43,821 nt of DNA from Candidatus Fimenecus excrementigallinarum (GCA_018714805.1 DVMW01000049.1:1-43821); one strand, 5' to 3'; positions 33,191-42,350 are shown, counted from the first letter of the stretch. A program made the numbers and translations. Notes: generated from the sequence alone by a model not told the origin.

Positions 33191-33320
33191 ACGAGGGAGG
33201 TGGCACGCGCGCAGCGCGTGACGGAGGGAGAGACAAAATTAGATACGAATTTTTATTTTTTCTCTCCCCCAGTCTCGACGCCGCAAGCGCCGTCTCGCCA
33301 GCCCCCTCGTCAGAGGGGGC
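33181..33320. mobile_element. MITE-like long inverted-repeat element, non-coding
   Basis: The left end (CCTCCCTCTGACGAGGGAGG) and right end (GCCCCCTCGTCAGAGGGGGC) are inverted relatives, and each end is itself a small palindrome. The inner arms also correspond: GTGACGGAGGGAGAG on the left and CTCTCCCCCAGTCTCGACG on the right. The two 55-bp arms flank an AT-rich centre. Such gut-Firmicute repeats look like non-autonomous mobile or hairpin elements. No open frame or transposase is present. An eight-base-period TTCTGACT repeat follows at about 33346-33380. Confidence 0.65.
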
Positions 33321-33403
33321 AAATGATAACTTCTAATTTGCGCATTTCTGACTTCTGACTTCTGAACTCTGAATTCTGACAGGGGAAGCCCGCCACTACG
33401 CGG

Positions 33404-33452
33404 TCTAACATCTAGCATCTAGAATCTAGAATCTAAAATCTATCATCTATAA
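33404..33452. repeat. Heptanucleotide repeat cluster 4, opposite orientation
   Basis: Seven units read TCTAACA, TCTAGCA, TCTAGAA, TCTAGAA, TCTAAAA, TCTATCA, TCTATAA, the reverse complement of the TAGATRY heptad. Confidence 0.85.
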
Positions 33453-33460
33453 AACGCGCC

Positions 33461-33484
33461 CGGGCCCGGCGAAAGCCGGGCCCG
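33461..33484 (-). terminator. Terminator of the ABC exporter operon
   Basis: Perfect 10-bp GC stem CGGGCCCGGC / GCCGGGCCCG with a 4-nt loop, followed on the minus strand by GGCGCGTTTTATAG. The U-tract is a few bases late. Confidence 0.75.
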
Positions 33485-33545
33485 TGGTCTGTGTGTGCGT
33501 CTGCCGGCGCGTCGGTCCGCGGCTTTTGTCCGCTCCGCATTTCGC

Positions 33546-35474
33546 TTATTCCAGCTCGAACTGGCCGGTATACAGCTTGTAGTACCGTCCCTTTTGCGCG
33601 AGCAGCTCCTCGTGGTCGCCGCGCTCGATAATCTCGCCGTGCTCGAGCACCATAATGGCGTTGGCGTTGCGCACGGTAGAGAGCCGGTGCGCGATAACGA
33701 ACACGGTGCGCCCCTGCATAAGCTTGTCCATGCCCTGCTCGACCAGGCGCTCGGTGCGCGTATCGATAGAGGAGGTCGCCTCGTCGAGCACCAGCACCGG
33801 CGGGTCGGCCACGGCGGCACGCGCGATGGCCAGCAGCTGGCGCTGCCCCTGCGAAAGGTTCGCGCCGTCACCGGTTATGAGCGTATCGTAGCCGTTCGGC
33901 AGCGTGCGGATAAATTCGTCCGCGCCCGCAAGCTCGGCGGCGGCGACGACCTGCTCGTGCGTCGCGTCCAGGTTGCCGTAGCGGATGTTTTCCTCCACCG
34001 TGCCCGTGAACAGGTGCGTGTCCTGCAGCACCATCCCCAGAGACCGGCGCAGGTCGCTTTTGCGGATTTTGCGGATGTTGATGCCGTCGTAGCGGATTTT
34101 GCCGTCCTCAATCTCATAAAACCGGTTGAGCAGGTTCGTGATGGTCGTCTTGCCCGCGCCCGTCGAGCCGACAAACGCAATCTTCTGCCCGGGCTTCGCA
34201 TACAGGCTCACGTCGTGCAGGACGGTCTTTTTCCCGTCGTAGCTGAAGGAGACGTTTTCGAACACGACGTCGCCCTGCAGTTTTTTATAGGAGACGGCGC
34301 CGTCCTTGTGCGTGTGCTTCCACGCCCAGACGCCGGTGCGTTCCGCGCACTCGGTCAGATTGCCGTCTTCGTCCTCGCGCGCGTTGACCAGCCGCACATA
34401 GCCCTCGTCGGCCTCGGGCTTTTCGTCCAGCACCTCAAAAATCCGTTCCGCGCCCGCGAGCGCCGCTAAGATGTTGTTGAACTGCTGCGACAAATTGGTG
34501 ACGGGCTGCGTAAAGGAGCGCGTGTACTGCAAAAAGGACAGCGCGGTGCCGACCGTTAGCGACCCGCCTATCACGAACGCCCCGCCCACGGCGGCGATAA
34601 CCGCGTAGACGACGTGCGAGAAATTCCCCAGAATGGGCATCAGCGCGCTTGCGTATGAGTTCGCCGAGGTCGCCGCGTGCTGCAATTCGTCGTTGAGCGC
34701 GCCGAAATCGCGCAGCACGCGTTTTTCGTGGTTAAAGACCTTGACGACCTTCTGGCCCTCAATGGTCTCCTCGATATAGCCGTTCGTTTGGCCCAGCGCC
34801 TTTTGCTGCTCGCGGAAATAGCGGCCGCTCTTTCTGCCCATGACGCGGACAATGAGCAACATCACCGCGACGAACACGAGCACAATGGCGGTCAGGCGCA
34901 CGCTTAAAAACAGCATGATGCCGAACGCCGCCACGACCGACACGACCGAGGAGATGGTCTGCACAAAGCCGCTGCTTAAAAAGTTGCGGACGGTGTCCAC
35001 GTCGTTTGTGTAGCGGCTCATCAGCTCGCCGTGCGTGTGCGTGTCGAAATAGGAAATCGGCAAATCCTGCATCGCGTCAAACAAATCGCGGCGCAGGATG
35101 TTGACCGTCGACTGCGACAGCGTGAGCATGATGCGCGCATAGCCGAACGACGCCGCGGCGCTGGCGATAAACAGCACCGCCATGCGCGCGAGCATCCCGA
35201 GCATCGGGCCGAAATCCGCATTTTCGGGGCCGGCCGCAATGAGGGGCAGCAGATAGTCGTCGGCCAAAATGCGGATGAAATACGCCGCCGAAACCATGCC
35301 CAGGGTGCTGCCGAGCACCAAAACCAGGACGAAAAACAGCAGGAGCTTGCGCTTGGAGACGTAGCCGAACAGCCGGCGCACCGTCTTTGCCGTATTTTTG
35401 GGGCGCGGGCCCTTGACGCCGCGCGGGGGTCTTTCGTTCTGCGCCGCAGGCGCGGTCTTTTTCCGTTCCGCCAT
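33546..35474 (-). CDS. ABC exporter half-transporter, second subunit
   Basis: A 642-residue fused membrane-ATPase protein. A basic, Pro-rich N-terminal 30 residues precede six transmembrane helices and a nucleotide-binding domain with Walker A GSTGAGKTT, Q-loop VLQDTHLFTG, signature LSQGQRQ and Walker B VLVLDEATSS. The signature LSQGQ replaces the canonical LSGGQ, a common change in one partner of heterodimeric exporters. Between membrane and ATPase parts lies an unusual acidic insert with EDEDGNLTECAERTGVWAWKH. The start overlaps the stop of the first subunit by one base, so the pair is co-translated and presumably forms a heterodimer for drugs, lipids or peptides. Confidence 0.93.
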   Translation of the reverse strand: MAERKKTAPAAQNERPPRGVKGPRPKNTAKTVRRLFGYVSKRKLLLFFVLVLVLGSTLGMVSAAYFIRILADDYLLPLIAAGPENADFGPMLGMLARMAVLFIASAAASFGYARIMLTLSQSTVNILRRDLFDAMQDLPISYFDTHTHGELMSRYTNDVDTVRNFLSSGFVQTISSVVSVVAAFGIMLFLSVRLTAIVLVFVAVMLLIVRVMGRKSGRYFREQQKALGQTNGYIEETIEGQKVVKVFNHEKRVLRDFGALNDELQHAATSANSYASALMPILGNFSHVVYAVIAAVGGAFVIGGSLTVGTALSFLQYTRSFTQPVTNLSQQFNNILAALAGAERIFEVLDEKPEADEGYVRLVNAREDEDGNLTECAERTGVWAWKHTHKDGAVSYKKLQGDVVFENVSFSYDGKKTVLHDVSLYAKPGQKIAFVGSTGAGKTTITNLLNRFYEIEDGKIRYDGINIRKIRKSDLRRSLGMVLQDTHLFTGTVEENIRYGNLDATHEQVVAAAELAGADEFIRTLPNGYDTLITGDGANLSQGQRQLLAIARAAVADPPVLVLDEATSSIDTRTERLVEQGMDKLMQGRTVFVIAHRLSTVRNANAIMVLEHGEIIERGDHEELLAQKGRYYKLYTGQFELE

Positions 35475-37219
35475 CAGTCCGCCGCCTCCCCTATGGCCGC
35501 GCCGCCCTTTTGCTGGCTTACATAGACGTCGCGGTAAATTTCGCTGCGTGCGAGCAGCTCTTCGTGGGTGCCGAAATCGGACACGCGCCCTTCGTCGAGC
35601 ACCAGGATTTTGTCCGCGTCCTCAACGGAGCTGACGCGCTGGGCAATGATGAGCTTGGTCGTGCCCGGGAACTGCTCGCGCAGCGCGGCGCGGATTTTGC
35701 TGTCCGTCACGGTGTCGACGGCGCTCGTGGAATCGTCCAAAATGAGAATCTTCGGCTTTTTCAAAAGCGCGCGCGCAATGCACAGCCGCTGCTTCTGCCC
35801 GCCGGAGACGTTGACGCCGCCCTGCCCGAGGTCCGTCCGGTACCCGTCGGGGAAGGCGCGGATGAAGTCGTCGGCCTGCGCGGCCCGGCACGCGGCGGCG
35901 ACCTCCTCCTCGGTTGCGTTTTCGTCGCCCCAGCGCAGGTTGTCGAGAATGGTGCCCGAAAACAGGACGTTGTTTTGCAGCACGACGCTCACGCGCTCGC
36001 GCAGCTCATACAGCGTGTAGTCCTTTACGTTGTGCCCGCCGACGCGCACCTCGCCCGCCGTCGCGTCGTACAGGCGGGGAATGAGGCTGACGAGCGTCGT
36101 CTTGGCGCTGCCGGTGCCGCCGATGATGCCGACGGTCTCGCCGGCGCGGATGTGCAGGTTCACGTGGTCGATGACGTTGTGCTTGCCGTCCTTTTCATAT
36201 TTAAAGCTGACGTCGCGAAATTCAATCTCCCCGTCCGGGACCTGCAGCGCGGGGTCCGCGCCGTCGTCGCGGATGTCGGGTTTTTCGGTGATGACCTCCC
36301 AAATGCGGGAAGCGGCCGCGCGCGACATGACGTAATTGACGAAAATCATCGCAATCATGATAACCGACATGAGAATCTGCATGACGTAGGTCAGCACCGT
36401 CGCAAACGCGCCGATTTCAAGCCGGCCCGCGACAATGTCGCCCGCGCTGAAGTAGGCAATCGCGAGGATGGTGCCGAACATCGTCAGCATCATCAGGGGC
36501 TGCGCCGCCACGACGAGCTTTTCGGCGTTGATGCCGGCGCGCATGAGGGCGTCGTTGGCCTTTTTGAACTTTTTCTTTTCATAGCCGCCGCGCACGAACG
36601 CCTTGACGACGCGAATCGCGATAAGGTTCTCCTGCACGGAGGCGTTCAGGTTGTCGAACATCCGCAGCATCTTTTTGAACAATTTCATCGCGATGGGCCC
36701 GAAAATGGCGAGCACGACAAGGATGAGCGGAATGACGACCAGGAACACGTCGCCGACGACCGGGTCGAGCCGGAAGCTGATGACCATGGCGAACAGGAAC
36801 TGCAGCGGCGCGCGGAAAAAGATGCGCAGCATCATCTGGTACATATTCTGGACGGTGGTCACGTCGGTGGTCATGCGCGTCACGAGCGACGCGGTCGAAA
36901 ATTTGTCGATGTTGGAAAAGGAGAAGGTCTGGATGTTGCGGTACATCGCCTCGCGCACGCGCGCGCCGAGCCCCATGCTCGCCTGCGCCGCCAGGTGCGC
37001 GGCAAGGCCGCCCGCCGCAAGCGACACGCCCGCCATGCAAATCATCATCCCGCCGGTGCGAATCACGAACGGCAAATCGCCGTTCGGTATCCCGACGTCG
37101 ACGATGCGCCCCATGTAGTAGGGAATGAGAATCTCCAGCGCGACCTCGATAATCATGAGAATCGGGCAGATGACGGATTGGAGCCAGTAGGGCTTGGCGT
37201 AGCGCATCAATTTACCCAC
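35474..37219 (-). CDS. ABC exporter half-transporter, first subunit
   Basis: A 581-residue half transporter, the typical length. Six membrane helices precede the ATPase domain, with GGTGSAKTT as Walker A, VLQNNVLFSG Q-loop, VSGGQKQR signature and ILILDDSTSAVD as Walker B. Here the catalytic Glu after Walker B is Asp (DDS), whereas the partner has DEATS; heterodimeric exporters often have one such degenerate site. The GTG at 37219 is chosen because CGGAGGTGATT, near-perfect anti-SD complement, sits 8 nt upstream; the frame stays open further but without family resemblance. Promoter at 37278-37306. Confidence 0.92.
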   Translation of the reverse strand: MGKLMRYAKPYWLQSVICPILMIIEVALEILIPYYMGRIVDVGIPNGDLPFVIRTGGMMICMAGVSLAAGGLAAHLAAQASMGLGARVREAMYRNIQTFSFSNIDKFSTASLVTRMTTDVTTVQNMYQMMLRIFFRAPLQFLFAMVISFRLDPVVGDVFLVVIPLILVVLAIFGPIAMKLFKKMLRMFDNLNASVQENLIAIRVVKAFVRGGYEKKKFKKANDALMRAGINAEKLVVAAQPLMMLTMFGTILAIAYFSAGDIVAGRLEIGAFATVLTYVMQILMSVIMIAMIFVNYVMSRAAASRIWEVITEKPDIRDDGADPALQVPDGEIEFRDVSFKYEKDGKHNVIDHVNLHIRAGETVGIIGGTGSAKTTLVSLIPRLYDATAGEVRVGGHNVKDYTLYELRERVSVVLQNNVLFSGTILDNLRWGDENATEEEVAAACRAAQADDFIRAFPDGYRTDLGQGGVNVSGGQKQRLCIARALLKKPKILILDDSTSAVDTVTDSKIRAALREQFPGTTKLIIAQRVSSVEDADKILVLDEGRVSDFGTHEELLARSEIYRDVYVSQQKGGAAIGEAAD

Positions 37220-37277
37220 GGCAATCACCTCCGAATTTTCCGGGACTGCCCCGACGGGCAGAAAAACAGATACTAAC

Positions 37278-37306
37278 ATTTTAAAGCAGGGCGCGGGGCT
37301 TGTCAA
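37278..37306 (-). promoter_or_regulatory. Promoter of the ABC exporter operon
   Basis: TTGACA (37301-37306) and TAAAAT (37278-37283) on the minus strand with a 17-nt spacer. Confidence 0.82.
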
Positions 37307-37314
37307 CCAAAACG

Positions 37315-37328
37315 CGACGAATTCGTCG
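37315..37328. promoter_or_regulatory. Perfect 14-bp palindrome upstream of the exporter promoter
   Basis: CGACGAATTCGTCG starts 9 bp upstream of the -35 element. Its length, symmetry and position suit a dimeric regulator; whether activator or repressor cannot be told. The rest of the gap to 37459 shows no convincing promoter for the phage genes. Confidence 0.5.
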
Positions 37329-37459
37329 ACGGATTTTGAATAATCAACAGAAACCGAAAAAGTGTTGTCTCGATTTGCCTGCATTTTCCGCCGCTTCGCG
37401 CTATGGGTGAAAGGGGCTTTTCAAGCAGGACCTTCCGAAAAAAGCAAAAAGGAGCTGGT

Positions 37460-37948
37460 ATGATGTCTTCCCCGCTTTCCGCGCGGCAAAAAGCGTTTTG
37501 CCGCCACTTCGTCCGCACGCGCAACGGCCGCGAGGCCGCCGCGGCGGCGGGGTTCGCCTGTTTCCCGCAGCGCGCGGCGTTTCGTTTGCTCTTTGACAAA
37601 CGCGTGCGCGCGGAAATTGCCGCACTCGAAAAAGACCTGGCCGCCACACGTGCGGAGCTTATCGCCGGATACCGGCGGCTCGCGTTCGGGTCGGCGGCGG
37701 ACGCGGTGCGTCTGCTGCTGCACGCCGACGACGAATCGCTCGACCCGGAAAATCTGGACCTGTTTCTGGTCTCCGACATAAAGCGCCCCAAGGGCGGCGG
37801 GCTGGAAATCAAATTTTTTGACCGCCAACGCGCGCTCGAGCGGCTGGAAGCCCTCGCCTCCGGCGACGCGGACGGCGCCCTGCCCTTTTACCGGGCGCTG
37901 GAGCGTTCGGCGGCCCTCTTTTCGACGGAAGGCGGCGGCGAGGCATGA
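37460..37948 (+). CDS. Phage terminase small subunit
   Basis: A 162-residue protein. Its N-terminus LSARQKAFCRHFVRTRNGREAAAAAGF is a helix-turn-helix of the Terminase_2 (TerS) family, used to recognise viral DNA for packaging; the remainder is helical and charged. GGAG lies 5 nt before the ATG at 37460 (a second ATG follows directly). Its stop overlaps the TerL start by ATGA. This is the first gene of the cassette; upstream is a host exporter gene on the other strand. Confidence 0.85.
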   Translation: MMSSPLSARQKAFCRHFVRTRNGREAAAAAGFACFPQRAAFRLLFDKRVRAEIAALEKDLAATRAELIAGYRRLAFGSAADAVRLLLHADDESLDPENLDLFLVSDIKRPKGGGLEIKFFDRQRALERLEALASGDADGALPFYRALERSAALFSTEGGGEA

Positions 37949-39207
37949 CGCTGGCAAGCTTTGAGCGGTTTTCGCAGAAACAGCTCGCGCTTTTGTCGTG
38001 GTGGTGCGAGGACAGCCCCTTTCACACCCGTGACGCCGTCATCTGCGACGGCGCGGTCCGCAGCGGCAAGACCGTCTGTATGTCGCTGTCGTTCGTGCTC
38101 TGGGCGTTTTACCGGTTTTCGGACCAGTCGTTCGGCCTGTGCGGCAAAACGCTGTCCGGTCTGCGGCGCAACGTCGTCACGCCGCTTTTGCCGGTGCTCT
38201 CGGAGCTGGGCTTTGCCTGCCGCGAGCAGAAAAGCCGCGCGCTTTTGGAAATTTCCAAGGGCGGGCGGCAAAACCGGTTCTACCTGTTCGGCGGCAAGGA
38301 CGAATCCGCCGCCGCGCTCATCCAGGGCCTCACGCTTGCGGGCGTGATGCTCGACGAGGCCGCGCTCATGCCGCGTTCGTTTTGCGAGCAGGCCGTGGCG
38401 CGCTGCTCGGTGGACGGGTCGCGGCTCTGGTTCAACTGCAACCCCGAGCACCCCGCGCACTGGTTCTACCGCGAGTGGATTCTCAAGCGCGAGGAGAAAA
38501 ACTGCCTGTACCTCCACTTCACCATGGAGGACAACCCCGCCCTGTCGCGCGCCATGCGCGAACGGTACCGGACGCTCTACAGCGGGGCGTTCTACCGGCG
38601 GTTCGTCAAGGGGGAATGGGCGGCCTGCGACGGGCTCGTGTACCCTTTCTTTGATGCCTCGTACGTCTGCGACGTGCCGGACGGCTTTTCGGCGTTCGTC
38701 ATTTCGTGCGACTACGGCACGGTCAACCCCACCTCGATGGGACTTTGGGGACTGCACGAGGGCAGCTGGTACCGCATCGACGAATTTTACCACGACGCAC
38801 GGCAAAAAGGCTTTCAGATGACCGATGAGGAGTACTACCGTTCGCTTTGCGCCCTCGCCGGCGACCGGCCGATTGAACGGGTGGTCGTCGACCCCTCGGC
38901 AGCATCCTTCCTCGAGTGCATCCGCCGGCACGGCCGCTTCCCCGCCGAAAAGGCGCTCAACGACGTGCTTTCGGGCATTCGCCGTACCTCCGACGCGCTC
39001 AAATCGGGGCGCGTGCGCATCTGCAAGCCGTGCCGGGACATCCTGCGGGAATTCACGCTGTACCGCTGGGATGAAGGCGCGCGGTACGACGCCGTGAAAA
39101 AGGAGAACGACCACGCCATGGATGATATGCGTTACTTTGTTGCAACGGTGCTGGGCGAAGACAGCGACGACGGCTTCGCCCTTGCCGTACCGAGAAAGGG
39201 GAGGTGA
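37945..39207 (+). CDS. Phage terminase large subunit
   Basis: A 420-residue PBSX-type TerL. The ATPase half has Walker A DGAVRSGKTVC (Lys42) and Walker B VMLDEAALMP (Asp136, Glu137). The RNase H-like nuclease half has SCDYGTVNPTS with its first metal-binding Asp, a VVVDPSA strand, and DHAMDDMRYF with the last acidic residues. It cuts concatemeric DNA and pumps it into the prohead. Motor and nuclease residues look intact, so the gene is not a decayed remnant. Confidence 0.93.
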   Translation: MTLASFERFSQKQLALLSWWCEDSPFHTRDAVICDGAVRSGKTVCMSLSFVLWAFYRFSDQSFGLCGKTLSGLRRNVVTPLLPVLSELGFACREQKSRALLEISKGGRQNRFYLFGGKDESAAALIQGLTLAGVMLDEAALMPRSFCEQAVARCSVDGSRLWFNCNPEHPAHWFYREWILKREEKNCLYLHFTMEDNPALSRAMRERYRTLYSGAFYRRFVKGEWAACDGLVYPFFDASYVCDVPDGFSAFVISCDYGTVNPTSMGLWGLHEGSWYRIDEFYHDARQKGFQMTDEEYYRSLCALAGDRPIERVVVDPSAASFLECIRRHGRFPAEKALNDVLSGIRRTSDALKSGRVRICKPCRDILREFTLYRWDEGARYDAVKKENDHAMDDMRYFVATVLGEDSDDGFALAVPRKGR

Positions 39208-39211
39208 TTTT

Positions 39212-40390
39212 TTGCCGCTTTTCAAACGGCGCGAAAAAGCGCCGCAGGCCTTCGCCGCGCCGCCAGCGCTGGCCGCACCCGGGCGCGCCCAGCCGGTTCC
39301 GGGGCATTTCGCCGCGCCGCCGACGCTGTCGGGCGACCTGTGCCGGGCGCTGCGCGAGGCGGTGCCCGTTATCGACGCCGCGGTTTACAAGCTCGTGCGG
39401 CTCGCCGGCGGCTTTCGCGCGGTCTGCGAGAACCGCCGCTACCAGGGCGCGCTCGACGCGTTTTCGGCCGCGGTACCCAGCGACGGGGCGAACCGCTCGC
39501 TGCAATCCTTCGCCGACTGCTATTTTGAGCAGCTTTTGACCTACGGCACGGCGGTTGCGGAAATGGTGCCCGACGAAACCGGCGCGGTGCGCTATCTTTA
39601 CAACGCCCCGCCGCACGACTTCCTGCTGCGCCGCGCAAGGACGGATTTTTCGCGCGTGGAGGTTTTGAAAAACGACGGCGCGTTCGGCCGGGCGCTGCCG
39701 CACCCCGAGCGCTTCGTTTACGCGGCGCTTGCCGCGCAGCCCGGCGAGCTTTACGGCGTGCCGGCGCTTTCGGGCCTCGCGTTCGTAAGCTCGGTGCTTT
39801 TGAAAATCTTCAACGCCGTGGGCCAGAACTGGGAGCGCGTCGGGAACATCCGCTTCGCCGTGACCTATAAGCCGTCGGGCGACCCGTCCGCGCGCGCCTA
39901 CGCCAAGGAGCGCGCCGCGCAGATTGCCGAGCAGTGGGGCGAGGCGATGCGCAGCCGCGAGGTGCGCGATTTTGTGGCGGTCGGCGACGTGGACGTCAAG
40001 GTCATCGGCGCGGACAACCAGATTCTGGACAGCGAGGTCCCCGTACGCCAGCTGCTCGAGCAGATTGTCGCCAAGCTCGGCCTGCCGCCGTATATGCTCG
40101 GCCTTTCCTGGTCGACGACCGAGCGCATGGCCGCCGAGCAGGCGGACATTCTGACGACCGAGCTGGAATACTACCGCCGGGTGCTGTCGCCGGTGCTCCA
40201 GGAAATCTGCCGCACGCACCTGCGCGCGCTGGGCTGCACCGACCGCGTGGATATCGTCTGGGACGACGTGACGCTCAAGGACGCCGTCGCCGAGGCGACC
40301 GCCCGGCATTTGGACGCGCAGACTGCGGAAATCCGCGCGAAACTCGGGCTTTCCGGAGAGGAGGGAGACAAAAATGCAGAAATCGTTTGA
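39212..40390 (+). CDS. Phage portal protein
   Basis: A 392-residue protein in the portal position after TerL. The core (SVLLKIFNAVGQNWERVGNIRF, later VPVRQLLEQIVAKLGLPPYMLGLSWSTTERMAAEQAD) matches portal proteins, where the last segment is the wing/stem region. A TTG start at 39212 fits: GGAGGTGAT is 7 nt upstream, only 4 nt after the TerL stop. It forms the dodecameric ring through which DNA enters. The N-terminal 35 residues are Pro/Ala rich. Confidence 0.85.
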   Translation: MPLFKRREKAPQAFAAPPALAAPGRAQPVPGHFAAPPTLSGDLCRALREAVPVIDAAVYKLVRLAGGFRAVCENRRYQGALDAFSAAVPSDGANRSLQSFADCYFEQLLTYGTAVAEMVPDETGAVRYLYNAPPHDFLLRRARTDFSRVEVLKNDGAFGRALPHPERFVYAALAAQPGELYGVPALSGLAFVSSVLLKIFNAVGQNWERVGNIRFAVTYKPSGDPSARAYAKERAAQIAEQWGEAMRSREVRDFVAVGDVDVKVIGADNQILDSEVPVRQLLEQIVAKLGLPPYMLGLSWSTTERMAAEQADILTTELEYYRRVLSPVLQEICRTHLRALGCTDRVDIVWDDVTLKDAVAEATARHLDAQTAEIRAKLGLSGEEGDKNAEIV

Positions 40391-41312
40391 CGCCGCACCC
40401 CGCGCCGCCGCCGTGACCGACGAGCTGCTGGGGGAAATCAACCGCTTTACGCGCAAGCCCCTGACCGCCGACGAGGTCTATGTCTTTTCGGTGCTGCTGT
40501 GCGACAACGAAATTGACCGCGACTACGAGCGGTTTTCCGTCGAGAGCCTGCGGGCGCTCGCGCCGATGATGGTCGGGCGCACCGCGCTGCTCAACCACAG
40601 CCCGGACGCCGAGGCGCAGACCGCCCGCACCTTCCGGTGCACGGTCGTGACCGACGAGACCCGCCGCACGTCCCTGGGCGAGCCGTACACCTACCTGCAG
40701 GCGCTCTGCTATATGCCGCGCATCCCCGAAAACGCGGCGCGCATCGCCGAAATCGACGCGGGCATCAAAAAGGAGGCCTCGGTCGGCTGCGCCGTCCGCC
40801 GGGCGGTCTGCTCGATTTGCGGGGCGGACGAACGCACCGCGCCCTGCGCGCACCGGCGCGGGCGCGTCTACGGGGGCAAGACCTGCCACTATGTGCTCGA
40901 GGAGCCGACGGACGCCTATGAATGGTCGTTCGTCGCCGTACCCGCGCAGCGCGCCGCCGGCGTGATGAAGCGCTTTTCCGACGCGGTCGGGGCGCTCGGC
41001 GAAAAGGACAGGGGCGTGCGCCTGTCCGCCAAGGAGGCGCGGGCGCTGTCCGAAGAGATTGCCGCCCTGCGCCGGCGCGCCGAAGCGGGCGAACGCTACC
41101 GCGACGCGCTCGAGCAAAAGGCGGTGCGCGGCCTTTTGCAGGCGCTGCCCGCGCTCGACGCGAAAACCGCGAAGGCCGTCTGCGCCCCGCTCGACACCGA
41201 GGCGCTCGCCGCGCTCGCCGGCGCCGTGCGGGAAAAGCAGGGCCTTGTCCCGCAGCTTCTGCCGCAGGACAAAACGGACGCCGCCGCGCACAACGCACGT
41301 TTCAAGCTGTAA
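40374..41312 (+). CDS. Phage prohead protease/scaffold-like protein with zinc-knuckle insert
   Basis: A 312-residue protein between portal and capsid, where HK97-type phages keep the maturation protease. Candidate catalytic residues are His75 (LLNHSPD) and Ser136 (KKEASVGCAV). Directly after the Ser is CSICG ... CAH ... C (Cys146, Cys149, Cys158, His160, Cys171), a likely zinc-binding insert, followed by DAYEWSFVAVPAQ. From about residue 215 it is a charged, Ala-rich helix consistent with a scaffolding segment. The start overlaps portal by 17 nt. The role is inferred from position and motif order. Confidence 0.65.
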   Translation: MQKSFDAAPRAAAVTDELLGEINRFTRKPLTADEVYVFSVLLCDNEIDRDYERFSVESLRALAPMMVGRTALLNHSPDAEAQTARTFRCTVVTDETRRTSLGEPYTYLQALCYMPRIPENAARIAEIDAGIKKEASVGCAVRRAVCSICGADERTAPCAHRRGRVYGGKTCHYVLEEPTDAYEWSFVAVPAQRAAGVMKRFSDAVGALGEKDRGVRLSAKEARALSEEIAALRRRAEAGERYRDALEQKAVRGLLQALPALDAKTAKAVCAPLDTEALAALAGAVREKQGLVPQLLPQDKTDAAAHNARFKL

Positions 41313-41333
41313 CCGAAGAAAGGAGCAAAACCC

Positions 41334-42335
41334 ATGGAAAATTTTGAGACCATCCGCTTAGACAAGGGGCTGTACACCGCGCGCGAGGGCTGCACCGCCG
41401 CGCTCGAGGCGGTCGACCCGTCCGAAGCCTACAAGGGGACCGCGCTCGAGGGGCTCGACGCGTTCGAGCGCCAGCTCAAGCGCTTCGACATCCGCATCCA
41501 CGGCGCGGCGAGCGACTGCGTGGAAAAGTTCTTTGCAACGACCGACTCCGCCGCCCTGTTCCCCGAATACGTCGCGCGCGCGGTGCGCAAGGGGCTCGAG
41601 CGCGCCGATTTGCTGCCCTACATCGTCGCGACGCGCACCGACATCAACAGCATGGACTACCGCACCATCGCCTCCGTCCCGACCGAGGCGGAAAAGACGC
41701 TCGAGGACGTCGAGGAGGGCGCGACCATTCCCGAAACCGCCGTGCACCCGCAGGAAAACCTCGTCAAGCTGAAAAAGCGCGGCCGGATGCTGTGCGCCTC
41801 GTATGAAGCGCTGCGCTTCCAGCGGCTCGACCTGTTCACCGTCACGCTGCAGCAGATTGGCGCGTACATCGCCCGCACGCAGCTCAAGGACGCGGTGGAC
41901 GTGCTCGAAAACGGCGACGGCAACGCGAACCCCGCCCCGACCTCCGACCTCGCGGGGACCGGCGTCACCTACGCGGACCTCGTGGATTTCTGGAACGAAT
42001 TTGACCCGTATGAGCTCAACACCCTCGTCGCCTCGCCCGACATGGCGGCGGCCGTCCTCAAGCTCTCCGAAATGCGCGACGCGGCCGCGGGCTTAAGCTT
42101 TCACGGCGACGGCAAGCCCGTCACGCCGCTGGGCGCGGCGCTTTTGAAAAGCGCGGCGGTCCCCGCGGGGAAAATCATCGGCCTCGACCGCACCTGCGCG
42201 CTCGAAATGGTGCAGGCGGGCGGCGTCCTGACCGAATACGACAAGCTTATCGACCGCCAGCTCGAGCGCGCGGCGATTACGCAGATTTCCGGCTTCGCCA
42301 AAATCTTCACCGACGCGTCCCGCGTGCTGTCGTAA
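41334..42335 (+). CDS. Phage major capsid protein
   Basis: A 333-residue protein with HK97-fold-like features: a charged N-terminal arm, then the LEDVEEGATIPETAV region before KLKKRGRMLCASYEALRFQ, the pattern of the E-loop and spine helix in many clostridial-phage capsids, and a C-terminal VLTEYDKLIDRQLERAAIT segment. AAAGGAG precedes the ATG. Position after the protease supports the call. No obvious cleaved delta domain of large size is present, so processing may be small. Confidence 0.8.
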   Translation: MENFETIRLDKGLYTAREGCTAALEAVDPSEAYKGTALEGLDAFERQLKRFDIRIHGAASDCVEKFFATTDSAALFPEYVARAVRKGLERADLLPYIVATRTDINSMDYRTIASVPTEAEKTLEDVEEGATIPETAVHPQENLVKLKKRGRMLCASYEALRFQRLDLFTVTLQQIGAYIARTQLKDAVDVLENGDGNANPAPTSDLAGTGVTYADLVDFWNEFDPYELNTLVASPDMAAAVLKLSEMRDAAAGLSFHGDGKPVTPLGAALLKSAAVPAGKIIGLDRTCALEMVQAGGVLTEYDKLIDRQLERAAITQISGFAKIFTDASRVLS

Positions 42336-42350
42336 GGAGGAAACGCGCAT

